Shown here piece after piece: positions 1-4,942 of a DNA stretch of 6,484 bases (position 1 is the stretch's first letter; each line of letters begins with the position of its first letter). The position numbers and the translations under genes are program-made. This stretch comes from an uncultured Eubacteriales bacterium (GTDB taxonomy: Bacteria; Bacillota; Clostridia; Oscillospirales; Acutalibacteraceae), in NCBI GenBank assembly GCA_900322105.1, contig ONYV01000068.1, positions 1 to 6,484 on the forward strand, in the 5' to 3' direction. The notes beneath the pieces are model-generated. The model saw only the letters and a list, made by a program, of their open reading frames with translations, did no database searches and was not told the origin of the DNA.

Positions 1-210
1 GCCCTTATCCTGCTGATCATCGGCGGTCTTAACTGGGGCTCTATCGGTATTTTTCAGTTTGATCTTGTCGCCTGGATCTGCGGCGGTCAGACAGGTATCA
101 TCAGCAGAATCATCTATACGCTGGTAGCCCTCTCAGCGATCTGGTGTATCTCTCTGCTGTTCCGTGACCGTCTTGAAGCCACCGACAAGTCTGCCCTCCC
201 TACCGTATGA
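1..210 (+). CDS. DUF378 family small membrane protein (3' part, start outside window)
   Basis: Frame 1 is open from the first base to a TGA at 208-210 and gives 69 residues. The start codon lies upstream of the window. The visible protein has two hydrophobic segments, roughly residues 1-17 (ALILLIIGGLNWG...) and 36-56 (IIYTLVALSAIWCISLLF), separated by the short loop QFDLVAWICGG. The LNWG motif, a following FDLVA, and then RIIYTLVAL are the pattern of the DUF378 (YuzA-like) family of small two-helix membrane proteins, which are usually about 70-80 residues long. Only the first few residues should therefore be missing. The hydrophilic tail after RDRLEATDK is probably cytoplasmic or otherwise exposed. 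The function of the family is unknown. Nothing links it to the downstream genes, which have their own promoter. Confidence 0.82.
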   Translation, partial: ALILLIIGGLNWGSIGIFQFDLVAWICGGQTGIISRIIYTLVALSAIWCISLLFRDRLEATDKSALPTV

Positions 211-212
211 TC

Positions 213-228
213 CTGTGAGTCTGTGAGT
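213..228. repeat. Tandem duplication of an 8-bp unit (CTGTGAGT x2)
   Basis: CTGTGAGT at 213-220 is repeated perfectly and directly at 221-228, starting three bases after the stop codon of the DUF378 gene. The second copy runs into the left arm of the large palindrome that follows. Such a duplication at the edge of a palindrome could be a slippage product or the boundary of a repeat element. It is too short to decide. Confidence 0.5.
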
Positions 229-284
229 TGTCAGGGGGACTTTCAAGTGAAAGTCCCCCGACAACCCCGAAAGCTCTGTTCGGG
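227..284. repeat. Strong palindrome followed by a small hairpin; possible dispersed palindromic repeat
   Basis: Positions 227-243 and 250-265 are reverse complements (GTTGTC-a-GGGGGACTTT against AAAGTCCCCCGACAAC), interrupted only by one unpaired A at 233. Pairing continues inward to leave a loop of about four bases, which makes a very stable hairpin of about 18 bp. Directly after it, CCCGAA (266-271) pairs with TTCGGG (279-284) around a seven-base loop. No T-run follows either stem on either strand, so this is not a classical intrinsic terminator. The AAGTCCC arm (251-257) can also pair with GGGACTT at 282-288, so an alternative fold exists. Possible explanations are a dispersed intergenic palindromic repeat, the 3' end of the DUF378 mRNA, or part of a structured RNA. 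Confidence 0.55.
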
Positions 285-312
285 ACTTGACTGTTCTTGT
301 GAAAGCCTTACG

Positions 313-359
313 TTCTGTCCTGCTCCCGACCTCTTCTTTCAAAACGGGTGCTGACAGAA
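313..359. other. Weaker stem-loop in the gene-free stretch
   Basis: TTCTGTC (313-319) is the reverse complement of GACAGAA (353-359). Inside it, CCCG (325-328) pairs with CGGG (345-348) across an internal loop. The structure is less convincing than the palindrome before it, but it adds to a row of stem-loops in 211-470. No protein-coding gene is supported here: the short open frames on both strands lack a good ribosome binding site and recognisable protein character. Confidence 0.3.
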
Positions 360-435
360 TGTATCGCGAAAACAGAATCACAGATCAACCTCGTCAAGAA
401 GCAAACCACAATTCTCCCATAACAGCATATTCAGC

Positions 436-470
436 AAAGCGGAAAGCAGAAATGTTTTCCGCTTTTGTTT
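436..470 (+). terminator. Terminator-like hairpin upstream of the carboxyltransferase promoter
   Basis: AAAGCGGAAA (436-445) pairs perfectly with TTTCCGCTTT (456-465) around a ten-base loop and is followed by a T-rich run (TGTTTTG). It lies about 225 bases after the DUF378 stop and about 45 bases before the next promoter. It would end transcription from the left and isolate the downstream operon. If the structured stretch 211-435 is itself transcribed, this hairpin would form its 3' end. The stem core AAGCGGAA resembles the terminator stem near 3975. Confidence 0.6.
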
Positions 471-512
471 TGCGGTCATTTTTTATGGATTTCTTTTGAT
501 TTCGATAGCCCC

Positions 513-541
513 TTGAATTTTGAGTTGAATTATACTATAAT
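513..541 (+). promoter_or_regulatory. Sigma-A type promoter for the carboxyltransferase operon
   Basis: TTGAAT (513-518, four of six consensus bases) is followed after exactly 17 bases by a perfect -10 hexamer TATAAT (536-541), in an AT-rich setting. The predicted transcription start is near 548. The leader to the ATG at 587 would be only about 39 nt long and leaves no room for a riboswitch. Because transcription would begin after the in-frame ATG at 545, this promoter argues against that longer start. Confidence 0.7.
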
Positions 542-571
542 ACAATGGAGGAAAAATTTGCTTCTTACTGT

Positions 572-580
572 AAAGGGAGG
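572..580 (+). promoter_or_regulatory. Ribosome binding site that fixes the carboxyltransferase start
   Basis: AAAGGGAGG ends six bases before the ATG at 587-589, which is strong and well spaced. The alternative in-frame ATG at 545 has no comparable purine-rich site upstream and overlaps the expected transcription start. Confidence 0.75.
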
Positions 581-586
581 ATTTTG

Positions 587-1951
587 ATGAAAACAGAAGA
601 AAAAACAGAGGCGCTGGCGGCGGCAAAAGCTGCCCTTGACGCAGGAACCGCCTATGAACGGCTGAAAGAACTGTTTGACGACGGAGTGTTTACAGAAATT
701 GACGCTTTCGTCCGTTCAAAGGACGGATACGCTGAAGTTGTCGGCGGTCACGGCACCATCGACGGCATGGGCGTTTATGCTTTTGCACAGAATGCCGATC
801 AGTCAGGCGGCGCTATGTCGCAGGCTCAGGCAAAAAAGATTTTGAAAATATATGATCTTGCCCTCAAAACAGGCGAACCGATCGTCGGTATGTATGATTC
901 CGCAGGCGGACGGCTCGACGAAGGCGCTGAACTGCTCGCATCTTACGGCAGTATCCTTAGATATACCGGTCAGCTTTCGGGCGTTGTTCCGCAGATATCC
1001 GTTGTGCTTGGCAAATGCTGCGGCACACAGGCGCTGATCGCCGCAAGTGCTGATGTTGTCATCATGTCTGAGAAAGCCGCTTTTTCTCTAAAAACTGACG
1101 GTCAGGAATCAAGCGCAGAGCAAAATGCGCAGAAGGGTCTTGTTCACTGCACAGCCGAAGATGAAGCACAGGCGATCGCACAGTGCAGAAAACTGATCTC
1201 CATGCTGCCCTCCAACAACCTCACTGCCGCTTGTATCGCTTATGACAGCATCAGCGCAGCTTCTGACATCAACGATCGTATGACGGCAAAAGAAGCTGCT
1301 TTTGCAGCAGCGGACGAAGACAGTCTTTTTGAACTGCAAAAGGACTTTGCGTCAAAGGCGGCAACCGCTCTTGCAACCATCAACGGCACGACCGTTGGTC
1401 TGGTGTCGCTGACAGGCGATGTGCTGGACGGCAAAGCTTGTCAGAAAGCGGCTAAGCTCATCCGTTTCTGCGATGCGTTCAGTATCCCTGTTGTCAGCTT
1501 TGTGGATGCCGAAAAGTTTGCTTGTATGAAAGGCGCTTTGAAGTTGTCCTCCGCTTATGCCGAAGCAACTGCTCCGAAGATCACTTTCATTACAGGAAAC
1601 GCTTACGGCGCTGTATATATTGCTGCTGCAGGCACTTCTGCTGCTGCGGATATGACATACGCATGGGCGCAGGCAAGTATCTCTGCTCTCGATCCCGAAG
1701 CCGCTGCCGTGATCCTCTGGGGCGATGATTTCGGCGGAAGGCTGAAAGGGTCTAAAGATCCGCAGAAGGACAAGGCTGCTTTGATCGAGGAATTCAAGAA
1801 TACCGAACTCAGCGCTATGAAAGCAGCGGAACAGGGCTATGTGGACGACATCATCACAGCCTCACAGACCCATGAAAAGCTCGTCTCAGCGCTCTCTATG
1901 CTCTGCAACAAGCGTGTGGAGACCCTGCCCAAAAAGCACAGCACGATCTGA
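587..1951 (+). CDS. Short, divergent acyl-CoA carboxyltransferase family protein (MmdA/PccB/transcarboxylase 12S-like)
   Basis: A 454-residue cytoplasmic protein with the two-lobed crotonase-type fold of biotin-dependent acyl-CoA carboxyltransferases. The N-terminal lobe (about 1-215) shows DDGVFTEID (31-39), GGHGTIDGMGVYAFAQ (53-68), QAKKILKIYDLALKTGEPIVGMYDS (81-105) and LSGVVPQISVVLGKC (130-144). The C-terminal lobe (about 245-440) shows RFCDAFSIPVVSFVD (293-307), AYAEATAPKITFITGNAYG (323-341) and the YAW...DPEAA segment (358-373). Known members (about 510-520 residues) move carboxyl groups between biotin and propionyl-, acetyl- or glutaconyl-CoA. This one is about 60 residues shorter. From remembered family sequences, the usual CAGGA oxyanion segment is replaced by CCGTQ (144-148), AYGGAY by AYGAVY (339-344), and the PGF..G..QE..G..RHGA loop is reduced to EKFACMKGALKL (309-320). 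The natural CoA ester therefore cannot be named. The start at 587 is chosen over 545 because of the promoter and ribosome binding site. It is the first gene of an apparent three-gene set with a biotin carrier and an OadA-like subunit. Confidence 0.85.
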   Translation: MKTEEKTEALAAAKAALDAGTAYERLKELFDDGVFTEIDAFVRSKDGYAEVVGGHGTIDGMGVYAFAQNADQSGGAMSQAQAKKILKIYDLALKTGEPIVGMYDSAGGRLDEGAELLASYGSILRYTGQLSGVVPQISVVLGKCCGTQALIAASADVVIMSEKAAFSLKTDGQESSAEQNAQKGLVHCTAEDEAQAIAQCRKLISMLPSNNLTAACIAYDSISAASDINDRMTAKEAAFAAADEDSLFELQKDFASKAATALATINGTTVGLVSLTGDVLDGKACQKAAKLIRFCDAFSIPVVSFVDAEKFACMKGALKLSSAYAEATAPKITFITGNAYGAVYIAAAGTSAAADMTYAWAQASISALDPEAAAVILWGDDFGGRLKGSKDPQKDKAALIEEFKNTELSAMKAAEQGYVDDIITASQTHEKLVSALSMLCNKRVETLPKKHSTI

Positions 1952-2148
1952 TCGGATAACAGTCAGATAACACTGTTTTCTCATCTGAACCGATCGCAAA
2001 AGAAAGTCAGTCGGAAAGCAGGCTTACTTTTGAAAAGATCTGATGCACAGCCGCTTATAAACAGATATCAGATCGGGGCATCATGATATGATACACCGAA
2101 AACAAATGCTAAACGCATGAAAATATTATCGGGAAAGGACTTTTTGAA
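1952..2148 (+). other. Structured intercistronic region, possible internal extended -10 promoter
   Basis: These 197 bases hold no supportable gene; in particular no small membrane protein (OadG-like) is encoded. Three stems are visible: 1950-1955 with 1990-1995 (GATCGG/CCGATC), enclosing 1963-1968 with 1983-1988 (TCAGAT/ATCTGA), and a separate 8-bp stem GATCTGAT (2037-2044) with ATCAGATC (2067-2074). The word GATCTGAT also occurs at 1945-1952. None is followed by a T-run, so a full terminator is unlikely. TGATATGAT at 2084-2092 matches an extended -10 element (TGn plus TATGAT), but no good -35 lies 16-18 bases upstream. The region may set the relative amounts of carboxyltransferase and biotin carrier through processing, partial termination or a second promoter. 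Confidence 0.4.
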
Positions 2149-2502
2149 ATGAAGAATTTGAGAATTACTGTAAACGGCGTCGCTTATGACGTACAGGTCG
2201 AAGAACTTGGCGAAAGCGTTGCTCCTGCCGCTCCCGCCGCTCCTGCAAAGGCAGCTGCGCCTGCTGCAAAGCCTGCTGCGGCTGCGGCAGGTGAACCTGT
2301 GAAATCTCCGATGCCCGGTACGATCCTGAACGTACCTGTCAAGGTCGGACAGAGCGTGAAAGCAGGAGATGTACTGGTGGTACTCGAAGCCATGAAGATG
2401 GAAAACGAGATCAAAGCAGGCAGAGATGCCGTGATCGCCTCTGTTGCCGTCAGCAAGGGCGAAAGCGTGGATACAGGCGCCGTGCTTGTCACACTGAACT
2501 GA
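2149..2502 (+). CDS. Biotin carrier protein (biotin/lipoyl attachment domain; transcarboxylase 1.3S / decarboxylase gamma-like)
   Basis: A 117-residue free-standing biotin carboxyl carrier. The N-terminus (MKNLRITVNGVAYDVQVEEL, 1-20) is the short leader typical of carriers in methylmalonyl-CoA or glutaconyl-CoA decarboxylases and in the 1.3S transcarboxylase subunit. An Ala/Pro-rich flexible linker follows (about 24-48), then the biotinyl domain (about 50-117) with SPMPGTI (53-59), VGQSVKAGDVL (66-76) and EAMKMEN (80-86). Lys83 in the MKM motif is the expected biotinylation site, 34 residues before the C-terminus as is usual. A biotin protein ligase encoded elsewhere must modify it. The ribosome binding site GGGAAAGGA (2131-2139) lies nine bases before the ATG. 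Position between two carboxyltransferase genes implies that the biotin arm shuttles carboxyl groups between their active sites. The linker is unusually rich in alanine but otherwise ordinary. Confidence 0.95.
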   Translation: MKNLRITVNGVAYDVQVEELGESVAPAAPAAPAKAAAPAAKPAAAAAGEPVKSPMPGTILNVPVKVGQSVKAGDVLVVLEAMKMENEIKAGRDAVIASVAVSKGESVDTGAVLVTLN

Positions 2503-2530
2503 GCAGCGGTATGAAAGGGGTAAGTTCATC

Positions 2531-3943
2531 ATGGCAAAAAAGAAGATCCAGATCACAGAGACCGTCCTGAGAGATGCTCATCAGTCGCTGATCGCCACCC
2601 GTATGCCGCTGTCGGACATGGTGCCGATCCTGCCGCAATTGGACGAGATCGGTTTTTATTCCCTCGAATGCTGGGGCGGTGCAACTTTTGATTCCTGCAT
2701 ACGGTTTCTGAATGAAGATCCGTGGGAACGTCTGCGCACCATCCGCAAACACTGTCCGAAAACAAAGCTGCAGATGCTCTTCCGTGGTCAGAATATGCTC
2801 GGCTACCGTCATTATGCCGATGACGTACTGGAATATTTCGTACAGCGTTCGGTGGCAAACGGCATTGACGTGATCCGTATATTTGACGCGCTCAACGATA
2901 TCAAAAATCTGCAAACGGCGATCAATGCGACCAAAGCCGCCAAAAAAGAGAATCCGAACGTGGAAGCGCAGGTTGCGATGAGCTACACCACAGGTCCGAT
3001 CTTTACGACAGACTACTATGTGAAATATGCAAAACAGATCGAAGCAGCAGGCGCTGATTCAATCTGTATCAAAGATATGGCGGCACTGCTCACGCCGTAC
3101 TATACCGAAGAACTGGTGCGCGCCATCAAATCAGCCGTCAGCATTCCTGTGCAGCTCCATACACATTATACATCCGGTCTGGCGTCCATGTGCCTGATGA
3201 AAGCGATCGAAGCAGGCTGTGACAGGATCGACACCGCTATGTCTCCGCTGGCAAACGGTACCTCTCACGCCCCGACAGAATCTATGGTCGCCGCTTTACA
3301 GGGTACAGACTACGATACAGGACTTGATCTTGTGAAGCTCTCTGAGATACGTGAGTATTTTATGGGACTTCGTGAAAAGTACATCAAAAGCGGTCTGCTC
3401 GACCCGAAGATGCTGGCAACGGATGCAAAGGCGCTGATCTATCAGGTTCCGGGCGGAATGCTCTCTAACCTTCTCAAACAACTCAAGGACGCTGGAAAAG
3501 CCGATAAGCTGACGGAAGTGCTGGAAGAAGTGCCGCGTGTACGAAAAGACGCAGGTTATCCGCCGCTGGTAACACCGACCTCACAGATCGTCGGCACACA
3601 GGCAGTGTTCAATGTGCTGTTCGGCAAATACAAAAACTGCAGCGGACAGTTCAAGGATCTTGTCGCAGGTAAATACGGCACAACGCCCGTTGCGATCGAT
3701 CCTGAATTCCGCAAAAAGATCATCGGAGACGAAAAGCCTGTCACCTGCCGTCCTGCCGATCTCTTAGAGCCTGAGCTGGAAAAGCTGCGTGCAGAGATCC
3801 CCGAATGGATCGAACAGGAAGAGGACGTTCTGACTTATGCGCAGTTTCCGCAAGTCGCTCCGAAATTCTTCAAAGCCCGCAGGGATGCCCGTATCGGGAT
3901 CGATCCGCAGGCCGACCTGAAATCAAAGATACATCCTGTCTGA
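2531..3943 (+). CDS. oadA: Oxaloacetate decarboxylase alpha / pyruvate carboxylase subunit B-type carboxyltransferase (5S-like), without biotin domain
   Basis: A 470-residue cytoplasmic, divalent-metal-dependent carboxyltransferase that moves CO2 between biotin and pyruvate/oxaloacetate. The HMGL-like TIM barrel occupies about residues 5-290, and the conserved carboxylase domain (PYC_OADA type) about 290-455. Visible family residues are TVLRDAHQS (11-19; Asp15 is a metal ligand), RIFDALND (116-123), KDMA (181-184; the lysine is carbamylated in characterised homologues), HTH (210-212; metal ligands) and PGGM (307-310). OadA or PycB proteins with a fused biotin domain reach about 600 residues. 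This one ends at SKIHPV, soon after the carboxylase domain, so it must use the separate biotin carrier encoded 28 bp upstream. The ribosome binding site AAAGGGG (2514-2520) is ten bases before the ATG. Neither a biotin carboxylase (AccC/PycA) nor an OadB-type sodium-pump subunit follows. It could act in a transcarboxylase, or with partners encoded elsewhere. Confidence 0.92.
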   Translation: MAKKKIQITETVLRDAHQSLIATRMPLSDMVPILPQLDEIGFYSLECWGGATFDSCIRFLNEDPWERLRTIRKHCPKTKLQMLFRGQNMLGYRHYADDVLEYFVQRSVANGIDVIRIFDALNDIKNLQTAINATKAAKKENPNVEAQVAMSYTTGPIFTTDYYVKYAKQIEAAGADSICIKDMAALLTPYYTEELVRAIKSAVSIPVQLHTHYTSGLASMCLMKAIEAGCDRIDTAMSPLANGTSHAPTESMVAALQGTDYDTGLDLVKLSEIREYFMGLREKYIKSGLLDPKMLATDAKALIYQVPGGMLSNLLKQLKDAGKADKLTEVLEEVPRVRKDAGYPPLVTPTSQIVGTQAVFNVLFGKYKNCSGQFKDLVAGKYGTTPVAIDPEFRKKIIGDEKPVTCRPADLLEPELEKLRAEIPEWIEQEEDVLTYAQFPQVAPKFFKARRDARIGIDPQADLKSKIHPV

Positions 3944-3963
3944 ACAAACTGTTTACCGTTCAA

Positions 3964-4005
3964 GGCAAAAAAACAAGCGGAAGGCAACATTGCTTTCCGC
4001 TTGTT
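3964..4005. terminator. Bidirectional terminator between the convergent operons
   Basis: A 15-bp stem (3972-3986 with 3991-4005, one G-T pair) with a four-base loop sits between the two convergent stop codons. On the minus strand the stem is followed by an uninterrupted run of T (the A-run at 3967-3973 seen on the plus strand), which makes it a strong intrinsic terminator for nadBC. On the plus strand the tract after the stem (TTGTTCTGATT) is weaker, but no other terminator for the carboxyltransferase operon is visible. Confidence 0.85.
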
Positions 4006-4033
4006 CTGATTAGAATGTGTGAAATATTATTAC

Positions 4034-4942
4034 TCAATCAAATATCTTGACGCCATGCGCTTTTTCATATTCAGCAATCTTCCCTGCGCAGACTTTATTG
4101 CCGATATACATCGAAATATCAAACGCAGGAACGGAATGTGTCAGTGCGCCGATAGAAATATAGTCCACACCTGTTGCGGCAATAGCGGCAAGGCTTTCTT
4201 CGGTAACGCCGCCTGATGCTTCAAGGATCGTTCTTCCGTTCGTGATCTCTACCGCTTGCTTCATCATGTCACAGGACATATTATCAAGCATGATGATATC
4301 AGCGCCTGCTTTGAGCGCCTCATCCAGTTCTTTCAGATCACGTACCTCTACCTCCACCTTAACGGCGTGACCGATATTTGCTCTGACTGACTCCACTGCA
4401 ACAGTAATACTGCCTGCGCCGTCAATGTGGTTATCTTTTATCATCACGCAGTCGGAGAGATTGAAACGGTGATTTCTGCCGCCGCCGACACGGACAGCGT
4501 ATTTTTGCAGCGCACGAAGTCCCGGAAGTGTCTTGCGTGTATCGGTGATCTTTGCATGAGTACCCTCTGTGAGCCGAACGCAGCGGTTCGTGAAATCGGC
4601 AATGCCGCTGGCGTGCTGCATGATATTGAGCGCTGTACGTTCGCCTTTGAGCAGTGTTTGTATCCTGCCGCGCATCACCATCAGAAGGTCGCCGTATGCC
4701 ACGTTCGTACCGTCGGGTGTAAGAATCTGACACTCGATCTCACTGTCGAGCATTTTGAACACCCTGACTGCCGCTTCCATACCGCAGACAATACCCGATT
4801 TTTTGGCAACGATGCAGGCAACGTCCCTGTCATCTGTTGAAAAAATGCTGTCTGTCGTGATGTCACCATAGGCAAGGTCTTCTTCCAGCGCCGTTTTGAT
4901 AAGTTTATCTATATAGATCTTATTCAGTTCAATTCTGTTCAT
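4034..4942 (-). CDS. nadC: Nicotinate-nucleotide pyrophosphorylase, carboxylating (quinolinate phosphoribosyltransferase)
   Basis: A 302-residue cytoplasmic enzyme that converts quinolinate and PRPP to nicotinate mononucleotide, CO2 and pyrophosphate in de novo NAD synthesis. The type II phosphoribosyltransferase fold is clear. The N-terminal domain carries ALEEDLAYGDITTD (18-31). The barrel carries ERTALNIMQHASGIA (101-115), TRKTLPGLR (135-143), KYAVRVGGGRNHR (147-159), IKDNHI (168-173), VEVEV (196-200), LDN (219-221), EASGG (241-245) and SIGALTHS (263-270). The quinolinate- and PRPP-binding arginines, lysines and histidines of the family all appear present. The protein runs about 20 residues past the usual end (after ISMYI, 276-280), with a charged tail ending in KIFD. 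Its ATG lies inside the end of nadB, so the two are probably translationally coupled. Its own Shine-Dalgarno AGGAGG lies within nadB. Confidence 0.96.
   Translation of the reverse strand: MNRIELNKIYIDKLIKTALEEDLAYGDITTDSIFSTDDRDVACIVAKKSGIVCGMEAAVRVFKMLDSEIECQILTPDGTNVAYGDLLMVMRGRIQTLLKGERTALNIMQHASGIADFTNRCVRLTEGTHAKITDTRKTLPGLRALQKYAVRVGGGRNHRFNLSDCVMIKDNHIDGAGSITVAVESVRANIGHAVKVEVEVRDLKELDEALKAGADIIMLDNMSCDMMKQAVEITNGRTILEASGGVTEESLAAIAATGVDYISIGALTHSVPAFDISMYIGNKVCAGKIAEYEKAHGVKIFD

Noticed and set aside
227..265. Strong palindrome as an intrinsic terminator of the DUF378 gene
   Set aside because: No T-run follows the stem on either strand; kept only as a palindrome of unknown role.
133..381. 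Open frame of 82 codons on the - strand
   Set aside because: It is antisense to the end of the DUF378 gene and covers the palindrome; no family resemblance and no supporting start signals.
287..499. Open frame of 70 codons on the + strand in the gene-free stretch
   Set aside because: No ribosome binding site, low-complexity protein character with no recognisable family, and it runs through a terminator hairpin; most likely chance.
545..586. Upstream in-frame ATG of the carboxyltransferase gene
   Set aside because: It overlaps the predicted transcription start and lacks a Shine-Dalgarno site; the ATG at 587 has both a leader and a strong site.
542..586. Riboswitch or biotin operator in the leader of the carboxyltransferase gene
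   Set aside because: The leader is only about 39 nt long and shows no stable fold or long palindrome.
2068..2914. Overlapping minus-strand open frames across the biotin carrier and OadA-like genes
   Set aside because: They are antisense to two well-supported genes and their sequences look like shadow translation of biased codons.
4427..4840. 137-codon + strand open frame
   Set aside because: Lies entirely antisense to nadC, whose family motifs are unambiguous.
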